Below, one piece after another: positions 18,701 through 26,077 of a stretch of 64,000 nucleotides of DNA; position 1 is the stretch's first letter, and each line of letters begins with the position of its first letter. The notes beneath the pieces were generated by a model. It was not told where the DNA came from, ran no database searches, and worked only from the letters and a program-made list of their open reading frames with translations. The DNA is from Terriglobus roseus (GTDB lineage: Bacteria > Acidobacteriota > Terriglobia > Terriglobales > Acidobacteriaceae): NCBI RefSeq assembly GCF_900102185.1, contig NZ_LT629690.1, positions 1,302,001 through 1,366,000 of the forward strand, in the 5' to 3' direction. Both the position numbers and the translations under genes were made by a program.

Positions 18701-18938
18701 AAGGAATAGCCTGTACGGTCCGCATTTCCGTCATTTCGATCTCTCGTTGTTCAAGGACTTTGCGTTTTCAGAACGGGCGGAACTGCAGCTCCGAGCAGAA
18801 GCATTCAACCTTACCAATACGCCGAACTTCGGACAGCCGGGATCGACTCTGGGGACCGCCACGTTCGGAGTGGTGAACTCACTTCGTACCAATGCACAAG
18901 GACGGCAGCTGCAGTTTGCGGCACGCCTCACCTTCTAG
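15741..18938 (+). CDS. Oar-like TonB-dependent receptor
   Basis: The 1,065-residue protein has a signal peptide (to about residue 32, SLHAQ), a carboxypeptidase-regulatory-like beta-sandwich at about 35-115 (GDVVGNVKDSSGGIIAGAKV), a plug domain (around 140-260, with LPLNGRNFVQL) and a large beta-barrel ending in LQFAARLTF, the aromatic-terminated last strand needed for outer-membrane insertion. This is the Oar-like TonB receptor type that is very numerous in Acidobacteriota and takes up oligosaccharides, peptides or unknown ligands. AAGGAGA is 8 nt before ATG. The gene after it (27 bp) encodes a NamZ-like protein, so the two probably form a scavenging unit, perhaps for cell-wall fragments. 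Confidence 0.85.
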   Translation: MSVSLPRKAFLLSLLFTPCFSAVMTPVSLHAQVSTGDVVGNVKDSSGGIIAGAKVTLTQTDRQDVRTGTTNGSGDFVFSLLPSGSYSLTIDAPGFGRYEIKSFVVSAGDRRRMDATLSIAGNQQQIDVTASAPILDADSSNLSTQVDQRQVEDLPLNGRNFVQLAQLAAGANEGTSSAISNGNRPDDRRQTSAVVANAQSDTLNYQMVEGIDNNEGTVGTIGVRPSVEAIAEFRVITNVPPAEVGKTPGAIVNLITKAGTNRFHGSVYEFVRNDIFDARNFFATAVVVPQKPRFRQNQFGGSIGGPLVRQRTFFFADYEGYRRIDATNALVNNQVPTAYEVAHPGDFSDRGGPVLTPTQINPIATKYFALYPAPNNGATTFTSSYPQTQNSTTADLRVDHRFNDKNSLFGRWTYNNVSTITPSALPAVGGVDPGGSVSFPGPASQQAQQWLLDYTHTFTPRLLLELKAGYTHISNVSLPLNYGKYFGNAFGIVNSNVDIFTSALPTVSITGYAPLGVSSSLPLFDRTNTFQYSGTLIQVKGRHSLKYGAMLIRRQIFNEQPTSGSGAFSFTTSPASTTVSTVTPLVNLLRGNVFQVSRVVQLFPRYLRSFEPSLFIQDDWRVTDKLTLNLGMRYDILTPDKDKYNHISHFDPVSGTFRVAGSGASDTADIKTDYKSIAPRFGLALNATPRTVLRSGYAIVFFRDNTGPSVPFADPPYVGTYQPNQNSTNFSDPLPLPTQASTTTPSGALRGMALNYSNSYVQEFNANIQRELGLSTVLTVAYVGELGRSLRTSPNVNLGPLGQSVAMGTRPFASKYPNVTDIYNIQSNGASSYHALQATAVKRAGHGLTVQANYTWAHALGNTQGFSAGGLYTSADPAHFATVEYGNSELDVRHRIAMMLNYRLAFADKLSGFAAAVAKGWQANAIDVWETGQPFTVLNSAPRTNTGVGSDRPNQIGDPNTGPKTNSRWFNTAAFSAQPLGTLGSTARNSLYGPHFRHFDLSLFKDFAFSERAELQLRAEAFNLTNTPNFGQPGSTLGTATFGVVNSLRTNAQGRQLQFAARLTF

Positions 18939-18964
18939 CGATAGACGGATCGGAGAGAACGAAT

Positions 18965-20206
18965 ATGAAATATTGGAAGATCGGAATCGTCGCGCTGCTC
19001 TGTGTGGCCCCCCTCTCTGCTCAGGTAAAAACAGGCATCGACGTGTTGGAAGACGACCACTTCTCGCAGTTGAAGCAACTGGTTTCGAAGCATGGGGGCC
19101 ATCTTCGGCTCGGCGTGCTGACCAACCCTGTAGGCATTGACGGGCACGAACGCAGAACCATTGATGTTCTACGCACCGATGCTCCGGCTGCTGTACGTGG
19201 CCTTACTGTGACAAAGCTGTTCAGCGCAGAGCATGGTATCAATGCTGCGGTGGACAACGTGCACATCGTAGAGGATAAAGATCCCTCTAGCGGTTTGCCG
19301 ATAGTCAGCCTTTTCGGAGCCACGGAGGAGCAGCGCCATCCGTCGAAGCAACAACTGGAGGACCTCGACGCGATTGTGATCGATCTCCAAGACGTCGGAG
19401 TTCGATACTGGACCTTCCAAACACTGGTCAAGTATTTCGTTGAAGCATCTGCGGCGAATCACCTCAGCGTGGTCGTACTGGACCGACCCAATCCTGTAAA
19501 CGGTCTCGATGTCCAGGGGCCTTTGTCGACACAGGGCAGAGAGAACTATGTCAATCCGATCTCGGAACCCATGAGACCGGGAATGACGATGGGAGAGTTG
19601 GCACAGTTCTTCAATGGCGAGGAACACCTCGGAGCTGATCTCACGGTGATCAAGATGGCAGGGTGGAAGCGCCAGGATTGGTGGGACGATTCTGGGTTGC
19701 TTTGGGTAAATCCATCCCCAAACATTCGTACCCTTACACAAAATTTGGTCTACCTCGGCACGGGACTGCTTGAGGGGACGAATGTAAATGTCAAAGGTCC
19801 GACGGAGCCGCCCTTCGTACGCTTTGGAGCGCCATGGATCGTAGCTACCGATTTAGCGCGCTATTTGAACAACCGGAAAATACCCGGCGTAACCTTCATG
19901 GCGATCTCCTACGTTCCGACTGGCGAGGAACATTATCCCTATCGCGGACAACGTGTCGAAGGGGTTGAGGTAATCGTGAACGATCGCTCAAGGGTCGATG
20001 CTCCCGAACTGGGCATCGAAGCGGTATCCGCGTTGTGGAAACTCTATCCCAAAGACTTTCAGATCGACCGCGTGGATAGGTTACTCCTCAACAAGAGCGT
20101 GTTGGAGCAGATTAAGAAGGGAGTCGATCCGCAGGACATTGCAAAGGGTTGGCAGCAGGAGCTCAATACGTACAAGGTCAAGAGAGCCAGATATTTGATC
20201 TATTGA
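18965..20206 (+). CDS. DUF1343/NamZ-like exo-muramidase family protein
   Basis: A 413-residue exported protein (signal peptide to about residue 20, PLSAQ) of the DUF1343 family, whose characterised member NamZ is an exo-beta-N-acetylmuramidase that releases MurNAc from peptidoglycan ends. Conserved family features include LGVLTNPVGID, LFSAEHGI, IDLQDVGVRYWT, VLDRPNPVNG and WVNPSPN. The segment usually written GTNLS-GRGT-PFE is altered here to EGTNVNVKGPTEPPF, so activity or specificity may differ. GGAGAG precedes the ATG. It follows the TonB receptor gene by 27 bp. A MurNAc connection fits with the anmK gene in the neighbouring core region, but that gene is outside the island. Confidence 0.75.
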   Translation: MKYWKIGIVALLCVAPLSAQVKTGIDVLEDDHFSQLKQLVSKHGGHLRLGVLTNPVGIDGHERRTIDVLRTDAPAAVRGLTVTKLFSAEHGINAAVDNVHIVEDKDPSSGLPIVSLFGATEEQRHPSKQQLEDLDAIVIDLQDVGVRYWTFQTLVKYFVEASAANHLSVVVLDRPNPVNGLDVQGPLSTQGRENYVNPISEPMRPGMTMGELAQFFNGEEHLGADLTVIKMAGWKRQDWWDDSGLLWVNPSPNIRTLTQNLVYLGTGLLEGTNVNVKGPTEPPFVRFGAPWIVATDLARYLNNRKIPGVTFMAISYVPTGEEHYPYRGQRVEGVEVIVNDRSRVDAPELGIEAVSALWKLYPKDFQIDRVDRLLLNKSVLEQIKKGVDPQDIAKGWQQELNTYKVKRARYLIY

Positions 20207-20461
20207 GTCTGTACCGTCGAAGGATACCCTCGGGGTCCAGATCGTACGTTCGGAAGTGGGAATTGTTATTGAACCTACACCTCCGGATTGTCGGCGGTTC
20301 GGCGTGCTGTTTGAGAAGCTGAGGTCGGTCGCGCCTGAACTCCGAGGATTGCACGAAAGTAGCAGCGAACCGGTTGGGGGCGCTTAGCAGCCACCTACCA
20401 GAGCGTTACCGCCACAACTTCAGGTGCCGTGGGAACTCCATCGGCCTCGGAATGTCAGTTG

Positions 20462-20893
20462 TCACAATCGTGCTTCGCTTACAAGACCGTTAGCCTTGAG
20501 TGCACGAATATCCCGAATCGGCGGGAGCCCAAAACAGCGGCTGTACTCGCGGCTGAATTGGCTAATGCTCTCGTATCCGACTTCGTATGCAGCGGTCGTT
20601 GCATCTAGGCCATCCATCAGCATGCGTTCGCGCGCGGTTTGCAGTCGCAGCATCTTCTGATACTGCAAGGGACTCATCGAGGTCAGTGCCCGAAACTGAT
20701 GGTGAAGCGTAGACACGCCCGTCCGTCCTGTATGAGCGAGCTCTTCGACACTCAACGGTTTTCGTGAAGTCCGCGCGAAGCCAGGAGATTGCTCGTGCGG
20801 TTCGCTGAACGAGATCCCGCGTGTTGCTATGGCGCGTAGCCGGCTGGCCTGAGGGGTTTTGTGTAAACGGTAGATAATCTCACGTTGGATCAA
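20462..20893 (-). pseudogene. AraC-family regulator, truncated and frameshifted
   Basis: The C-terminal two helix-turn-helix units of an AraC regulator are clear: VSTLHHQFRALTSMSPLQYQ, followed by AAYEVGYESISQFSREYSR and FGLPP. The beginning, LIQREIIYRL, matches the end of the AraC_N (PF06719-type) domain and lies exactly at the edge, so about 150 residues are missing. Between 20835 and 20775 the sequence makes sense only in another frame (DLVQRTARAISWLRADFTK), so two compensating frameshifts are present. The gene cannot make a normal regulator. Its broken 5' end abuts the broken 5' end of the VIT-family gene on the other strand. Confidence 0.75.
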
Positions 20894-21768
20894 AGGACTC
20901 AGGACTCAAAGCACTTGGAGACGATGCGAGCATTGCAATCCTCAACGAAGTCATTGCTGACGAGCGAGAGCACTACAGTATCCTCGGAAATCTCATTCGC
21001 TCGCGGGGTACGTTTCCGCCGTTGTCACCGGAAGAGGCAAAAGCGGCTCTCGGTGAACTCGTCGCCGCGCGAAACAACGGGAAAAGGCAAACTGCGGCAT
21101 GGATTGGTGACGCAATCTACGGGGTTAATGATGGACTGGGCTCAATTTTTGGTATTGTTTCAGGCGTTTCAGGAGCGACACTCGGCAATAGTCATTTCGT
21201 CCTGATCGCAGGCATGGCTGGGATGATTGCAAGTGCTTTGTCGATGGGGTCTGGAGCGTATCTGGCGTCGAAGAGCGAACGGGAGATCTACGAAGCGGAG
21301 TTCGCACGAGAGAAAACAGCTGTGGAAGTGAATGAAGCTGAAGCCCAACAGATTTTGTCCTTGAGTTATCAGATTCGCGGACTGCCGCCTAAGGATGCCG
21401 AACGGTTTGTTCATCATCTATCCAGGAACAAAGCGCAACTCATCGCCGCACTTGCAAGAGAACAGCTGAACACCACAGAAGAAGGATTAAGTGAGCCAAT
21501 TGTGTCGGCCATCTCAGGAGCGCTGTCGACCGCTATCGGTGCGTTTATACCGATCATTCCATTTTTCTTCTTGAACGGGATTCCAGCTGTCATTGTGGCA
21601 GCGATCGTTTCTCTGCTTGCTCACTTCGTGGTGGGCGCCGCAAAGTCCCTTATCACGATTCGCTCTTGGTGGGCGAGTGGTTTCGAAATGACTTGGATTG
21701 GAGCCCTTGAGGGGGTTGTGACCTACGTCATTGGCATCGGTCTAGGGAAACTAGGTGGAGCTTCGTAA
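20887..21768 (+). pseudogene. VIT1/CCC1-family transporter, 5' end missing
   Basis: From about 20890 the frame reads KALGDDASIAILNEVIADEREHY, the last part of a rubrerythrin/ferritin-like domain with the ExxH iron ligand pattern. It is followed by GDAIYGVNDGLGSIFGIVSG and four further membrane segments typical of the VIT/CCC1 family of Fe/Mn exporters or vacuolar-type transporters. The beginning of the ferritin-like domain is missing, there is an in-frame stop at 20875, and no ATG or GTG occurs before 21022, where only TTG is available. A 248-residue transporter core could still be made from TTG 21022, but I treat the locus as a 5'-truncated gene. Confidence 0.7.
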
Positions 21769-22126
21769 ATCAAACTGTCGCATTCAATGTTGGGCGAAAC
21801 GCCTCTCATCGCAAAGCAGATCGATATCCAGTCGATAGCATCAAGGTATCTGGCACTATGACATGGCTATGAAGTGACACCCTGAGTCATGCCAACACGT
21901 CCGACAAATTCGGCGCTTTCGCCATGGTTCTCTGCGGGCAGCGTATTTGTACGTATCTGTTATTCAGTAGTTTGAAGTGGAACCCTGGATGTTTTGGGTT
22001 CGACTCTTAATGGATAGTTGTAGGGGGAAGAAACGAGAAGGCTTCACCGCAGGTCAGAGACTCCGAAACTCTCTTCTGAAAAGTAACGAACTGTTGAGTG
22101 CGCGATGAACGCTGAGAACCGAAGGA
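21769..22126. other. Intergenic stretch with nothing recognisable
   Basis: No coding frame, repeat or clear hairpin terminator stands out between the VIT-family remnant and the small protein gene on the opposite strand. Confidence 0.35.
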
Positions 22127-22306
22127 CTATTTCGAGATGTATGCGTTTAGTCCCACTGTAACTGGCTTGCCATCGACCGTGGCATCCGTTACGACGTTCC
22201 CACCGCTCGTCGCTACTAACATCGTCTTCCCGCTTTTTGATTTTGTTGGTGTCTCCAGCATGGAGATTCTGATGACGAGTTCGTTTCCTTCGATCGTTAC
22301 CTGCAT
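22127..22306 (-). CDS. Small basic protein of unknown function
   Basis: A 59-residue protein beginning MQVTIEGNELVIRI, with a beta-rich pattern, a KSKSGKT basic turn in the middle, and VDGKPVTVGLNAYISK at the end. AAAGG stands 6 nt before this ATG; a longer in-frame start at 22357 has no site. The alternation of hydrophobic and polar residues suggests a compact beta fold, perhaps DNA-binding, and its place near the integrase and AlpA gene suggests a role in the mobile element. I do not recognise a family. Confidence 0.5.
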   Translation of the reverse strand: MQVTIEGNELVIRISMLETPTKSKSGKTMLVATSGGNVVTDATVDGKPVTVGLNAYISK

Positions 22307-22430
22307 TGATATCCTTTCGCCTCTTAAGATTGTGGTTGCATCGATGTCGCGTCGCACACCAAACCGATGCGTCCGACGAATCAGCCGATAAATAAAAAGT
22401 ATTAGACCATGGCGTATGGATGTTTCACGC

Positions 22431-22458
22431 TGAGAGTCTCAGGCGTTCGCGGACGCCA
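22431..22458. promoter_or_regulatory. Two adjoining palindromes upstream of the AlpA gene
   Basis: CTGAG-AGT-CTCAG (22431-22443) is directly followed by GGCGT-TCGCGG-ACGCC (22443-22458). They end 23 bp before the ATG of the AlpA-like gene, just ahead of its ACGGAGA ribosome binding site. They may be an operator or a leader hairpin controlling excision-regulator synthesis. Confidence 0.3.
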
Positions 22459-22481
22459 AAACGACTTACGGAGAACTCTTT

Positions 22482-22829
22482 ATGGCTTCAAACCGTGGTG
22501 ATCGATCTCCCCTCGTAGGTTCTCTTGTCCCCTTGACGAAAGAAGAGATCGGGACCGATGCGCACTCGCATGTTCTGCGCGGTCGTGGTCGATTCCTTCG
22601 ATTGCCACAGGTGACGGATACCGTTGGACTGTCGAAAACAAGTATTTACGAAATGATCAAACGAGAAGCGTTTCCGTCTCCGGTTCCGATCGGAAAACGC
22701 GCAGTGGGGTGGATTGAAGAAGAAATCAGGGGGTGGGCGGAGGAACAAATTCGTCTCAGAACTTTGCAACGTCGCCATTCAACCAAGGCATTGGATCAAA
22801 CGGTTCGGGGCATCAGGAAGACGGCCTAG
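22482..22829 (+). CDS. AlpA-family regulator / excisionase-like
   Basis: A 115-residue protein with a MerR/AlpA-type winged helix at residues 35-92: LRLPQVTDTVGLSKTSIYEMIKR, then FPSPVPIGKRAVGW and EEIRGW. AlpA-like proteins from phages and islands activate or repress the integrase gene or assist excision. The N-terminal 35 residues are polar and the C-terminal tail is basic. ACGGAGA gives a good ribosome binding site. It is convergent with the integrase gene (about 100 bp apart), so control of the integrase would be in trans. Confidence 0.8.
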   Translation: MASNRGDRSPLVGSLVPLTKEEIGTDAHSHVLRGRGRFLRLPQVTDTVGLSKTSIYEMIKREAFPSPVPIGKRAVGWIEEEIRGWAEEQIRLRTLQRRHSTKALDQTVRGIRKTA

Positions 22830-22930
22830 CATCGCGAATTGTTTTCAGCGGACATCCGAACCGGCAGCCTATATGCCGTTCACGGATTTATCCGTGACTC
22901 CACAGTTGGTCTAGTCACTCCACCATTGGT

Positions 22931-24160
22931 CTAGCTTGCCAGCGCTGCAATTCCTTTGGCCAACTGCGTGTCGACATAGTCCGCCCACCATTGCATCATC
23001 TTCGCTCGTTGCTTGATATATTTCGCTTTGTTGTATGCGCCTTTGACCTTGTTCTCTTCAACATGAGCGAGTTGCATCTCGATCCAGTCCTCTTCGAATA
23101 GGTTCGACTCATACAAAACAGTCGACGCAACTCCTCGAAAGCCATGCCCGGTCATTTCGCCCTTGTATCCAAGACGATAGAGAGCGAATAGGATCGTGTT
23201 GTTGCTCATCGTCTTGTCCTTATCATTCGCTCCAGGAAACACCTTCGTTCCATTCCCTGTGCGAATCGAGAGATCTCGGAGAATCGTGACGGCTTGGTGT
23301 GGCAACGGCACGATGTGAGAACGTCTCTTCTTCATGCGCTCGCCTGGGATTTCCCATTTCTCTTTATCAAGCTCGAATTCGGCCCAGTCCGCTTCGATTA
23401 GCTCCGCTGTTCTTACCCAGAGGTAGGCCATTAAGCGCATCGCGTAGATGGTCAGAAGGTCGCCCTTGTAGGTCCACATCTTCGCCAACAGCTGGGGAAG
23501 ATCGCTTTCATCCACCCTCGCGAAGTTCACCTCCATCGCCGGTTTCAAGATGTCGGATGGCTTGAAGTCGGCTGCTGGGTTACGCGTCGCCAATCCATTC
23601 GCAATGGCGAACCGGAAGATCTGTCCAATGGTTTCTTGGGCGCGTTTCGCAACATCGCGAGCGCCGCGGCCCTCAATCGCAAGCACTAATTCGCGAACGT
23701 CGGCTGCCTTCACGTCGTCGACAAACTTGTGCCCAATGATGGGGAAGACGTCGGCTTCAAGACGGCGCATGACCTGAGCGGCATGTCGGGGTGATTTGCC
23801 AGTGGCCCAAGTGGCCCACCACTTCCGAGCCACCTTCTCAACGCTGCTTTCCGTCCGACGAAGGAGTGTTCTAGCGTGTTCTTCTTTTGCTGCTGCGTCT
23901 ACCTTGCGCTCTTCCATTGGGTCAACACCGCCAGCCAATGCCTTCCGAGCTGCGAAATGCAGATCGCGGGCCTCCTTGAGCGATACAAGAGGGTACTCGC
24001 CTAAGGCCATCATCTTCTCTTTGCCTTCGAAGTAGTAGCGCCATCGCCATAACTTGGAGCCAGACGATGTGACGAGAACACAGAGACCACCACCGTCAGT
24101 CAATTTGTATGGCTTGGCAGCGGGCTTTGCGTTCTCGATTTCTCGAATCGTAAGTGCCAT
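22931..24160 (-). CDS. int: Tyrosine recombinase, island integrase
   Basis: A 409-residue tyrosine recombinase of the P4/CP4-57 type. An N-terminal DUF4102 arm-binding domain (residues about 1-80, with TDGGGLCVLV and GEYPLVSLKEAR) is followed by a core-binding domain and the catalytic domain with R250 (WVRTAEL), H339 and R342 (HGFR), H366 and the nucleophile Y376. The family integrates at tRNA 3' ends, and the tRNA-Gln gene lies 206 bp away, in the expected direction. ATG 24160 is chosen because MALTIREIENAKP is the usual start of this family; an in-frame start at 24208 would add 16 residues. All catalytic residues are present, so the enzyme may still work. Confidence 0.9.
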   Translation of the reverse strand: MALTIREIENAKPAAKPYKLTDGGGLCVLVTSSGSKLWRWRYYFEGKEKMMALGEYPLVSLKEARDLHFAARKALAGGVDPMEERKVDAAAKEEHARTLLRRTESSVEKVARKWWATWATGKSPRHAAQVMRRLEADVFPIIGHKFVDDVKAADVRELVLAIEGRGARDVAKRAQETIGQIFRFAIANGLATRNPAADFKPSDILKPAMEVNFARVDESDLPQLLAKMWTYKGDLLTIYAMRLMAYLWVRTAELIEADWAEFELDKEKWEIPGERMKKRRSHIVPLPHQAVTILRDLSIRTGNGTKVFPGANDKDKTMSNNTILFALYRLGYKGEMTGHGFRGVASTVLYESNLFEEDWIEMQLAHVEENKVKGAYNKAKYIKQRAKMMQWWADYVDTQLAKGIAALAS

Positions 24161-24189
24161 GTCTGCCTCCAAATCGCGGATATATGCGA

Positions 24190-24231
24190 TACCCGCAATT
24201 CGTCCCAACTATACCCGCATCCGTACCCGCA
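24190..24231. repeat. Three TACCCGCA direct repeats, possible arm sites
   Basis: TACCCGCA occurs at 24190-24197, 24212-24219 and 24224-24231, all in the same orientation, between the integrase start and the tRNA-Gln 3' end. Integrases with a DUF4102 arm-binding domain use short direct repeats on the element side of the core site, so these are candidate arm-type sites. They also overlap the likely integrase promoter, which would allow autoregulation. Confidence 0.5.
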
Positions 24232-24365
24232 ATAAAGTCAGGCTCTCTCCGCACGACTAAGAGCCATTTCGAACGACAAAATTGCGCAAAACCTTGTATT
24301 TATGAGGTTTTTCGACGTTCGGAGAGGTTTTAGAGAGTCCGGGGAAGTACACCAGAAAAGGAAAT

Positions 24366-24439
24366 TGGTTGCCCCCCAGGGATTCGAACCCCGATTAGAC
24401 GAGTCAGAGTCGTCGGTCCTACCATTGAACGAGAGGGCA
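24366..24439 (-). tRNA. tRNA-Gln (CTG)
   Basis: Read on the minus strand, the gene folds as a cloverleaf. The acceptor TGCCCTC pairs with GGGGGCA, followed by discriminator A and an encoded CCA. The anticodon stem GACGA/TCGTC holds the loop CTCTGAC with anticodon CTG. The T-arm is CGGGG-TTCGAAT-CCCTG. CTG reads CAG codons for glutamine. The 3' end faces the island, as expected for an attachment site used by the adjacent integrase; the 3' end of the gene is therefore probably the attachment core. Confidence 0.92.
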
Positions 24440-24547
24440 ACACAGATACGGAAGAGCTTCCGCTTGCTTGTGTAAGCGAGTCGCTTGCGCGTCTCAACTG
24501 ACTTTCTAAGTGTACGAAACAGTTGCGATTGAGTCAAACCGCCGGGG

Positions 24548-26077
24548 TTAGTTCAGTGTGGCTGTGCGAAGCCACCCGAAGCTTCCCGCTGATGCTGGCA
24601 CAATGCCCTGCAGGCGCCTGGTGTGGACCACGATGTTATCTGGCGACCACAGCACCAATGTTGGCTCATCCTCTGACAGAATGCGCTGCAATTCCAGGTA
24701 AATCGTCCGGCGTTTTGTGTTGTCTATTTCCGCTGCGCCTTGGGCAATCAAAGCATCTACACGTGGGTTACTGTAGTGGCCACGGTTGGAGCCTTTAGGA
24801 GGCATCATCGCAGAACTGTAGGCGTAGCGGAAGATATCCGGGTCTTCGTTAGAGCCTACCCAGCGCAACACGTACATCTGGAATGCGCCCTTGGTGACGT
24901 CAGAGTAGAAGGTGCCAAACTCGTTCTGGCGCAGGGACAATTCGATGCCCGCATCGCGCACTTGCTGCTGCACGACTGCTGCTAGCAGACGCATCGTATC
25001 GTCAGTGGAGCTCTTCAGCGTTAGATGAATCCGTGTTCCGTTTTTATCTGCGTGATAGCCCGCTTCTTCTAAAAGCTGTTTTGCTTTTGCAATGTTGTGT
25101 GCATAGCGGGTGAGGGAATCGTTTGCATTCGGCGCAGCCCAGTGGCCGTTCGGTAGTAGTGTGTCCTGCGACTCGGCCTGTCCGTGGTACAGCGCCTGAA
25201 TGATCGCGGGGCGATCGACGGCGTAAGCAAAGGCTTGCCGGACACGCGGATCGCGTAGTTGTGGATCGGTTGCATTGAAGGTGATGTAGAGCACGATGGA
25301 GCCGGGCTTCGCTTCGACAACGAGGCGAGGATCCTTTTGCATTACGGCAACCATGTCGCCCGTGAGTGCGTTGGAGGCCGCGTCGGCAGAGCCTTTCTGC
25401 AGTTCCAGCGCGCGGGTGATGGCATCGGGGACAATGGCGAAGCGCACACGCGGAATTGTTGGAGCGCCTCCCCAATAGTCTGGATTGCGCGCCAGAACCA
25501 CTTCCTTATCCTGCTCTTCGCTGACAAAGCGAAATGGACCGGTACCGATGGGATGGTCGCCCATGTTTTGTCCTGCACCCTTCTCGACAACGGCGCTGAG
25601 CTCATCGCTCATGTTGAAGAGAAGGCTGGCGTCAGGCTTTTTCAGGTGAACGATGCAGGTATGAGCATCGGGAACTTCCGTGTGATCGACGCTGGCAAAG
25701 TTGCCGCTCTTGGCGGTGGTGATGGCACCGTTATGCATCGAGTCGATCGACCATGCGACGTCGTTTGCGTCAAGTAGCTTGCCATCATGGAAGTGCACTC
25801 CATCGCGGATGTGCAGCACAAGTGTTAGCGGATCGCGCCATTCCCACGAAGTGGCAATCGCGGGTTGCAGGTTGTAATGCTGATCCTTGCGAACAATGGA
25901 ATCGAAGAGTAGCGCGCCGATGTGTTCCGCCTGCGCATCGGAACCGATACGAATATCAAGATTGGTCGGTGAGTTTTCAATATCGATGACAACGGTGTCA
26001 CGGTCAGGACGTTCGTGGCACGCGGCCAACGGCAGGAGACTCAGCAGAAGCGCAATGCAGCTGACGCGCTTCCTCAT
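24548..26077 (-). CDS. Oligopeptide/dipeptide ABC substrate-binding lipoprotein
   Basis: A 509-residue family 5 (SBP_bac_5) extracellular binding protein. The signal ends in the lipobox L-A-A-C with Cys 20, so it is a lipoprotein. Typical segments are GALLFDSIVRKD, WEWRDPLTLVLHIRDGVHFHDG, HPIGTGPFRF and DPRVRQAFAYAVDR. Relatives bind oligopeptides, murein peptides, haem or nickel for an ABC transporter; no permease or ATPase gene is in the window. It overlaps the end of anmK by 4 bp and is the last gene of the mutS-anmK operon, so murein tripeptide or muropeptide binding is an attractive but unproven idea. Confidence 0.85.
   Translation of the reverse strand: MRKRVSCIALLLSLLPLAACHERPDRDTVVIDIENSPTNLDIRIGSDAQAEHIGALLFDSIVRKDQHYNLQPAIATSWEWRDPLTLVLHIRDGVHFHDGKLLDANDVAWSIDSMHNGAITTAKSGNFASVDHTEVPDAHTCIVHLKKPDASLLFNMSDELSAVVEKGAGQNMGDHPIGTGPFRFVSEEQDKEVVLARNPDYWGGAPTIPRVRFAIVPDAITRALELQKGSADAASNALTGDMVAVMQKDPRLVVEAKPGSIVLYITFNATDPQLRDPRVRQAFAYAVDRPAIIQALYHGQAESQDTLLPNGHWAAPNANDSLTRYAHNIAKAKQLLEEAGYHADKNGTRIHLTLKSSTDDTMRLLAAVVQQQVRDAGIELSLRQNEFGTFYSDVTKGAFQMYVLRWVGSNEDPDIFRYAYSSAMMPPKGSNRGHYSNPRVDALIAQGAAEIDNTKRRTIYLELQRILSEDEPTLVLWSPDNIVVHTRRLQGIVPASAGSFGWLRTATLN

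Larger units (their letters stand above)
1..24439. mobile_element. Integrative island (right part) at tRNA-Gln
   Basis: The stretch left of the tRNA-Gln gene has the marks of an integrative element. An integrase gene sits just inside the 3' end of the tRNA, an AlpA-like regulator is close by, the base composition looks more AT-rich than the region to the right, and the cargo includes at least six gene remnants (SDR, DUF1254, ThiF, arylsulfatase, hipA, araC). I found no second copy of the tRNA 3' end in this window, so the other boundary probably lies to the left, outside it. The density of frameshifts suggests an old element that is being eroded. The boundary at the tRNA is an inference from integrase position and tRNA orientation. 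Confidence 0.7.

Noticed and set aside
1-24000. Search for a second copy of the tRNA-Gln 3' end as the left attachment site
   Set aside because: No matching stretch was seen by eye; the boundary is probably outside the window.
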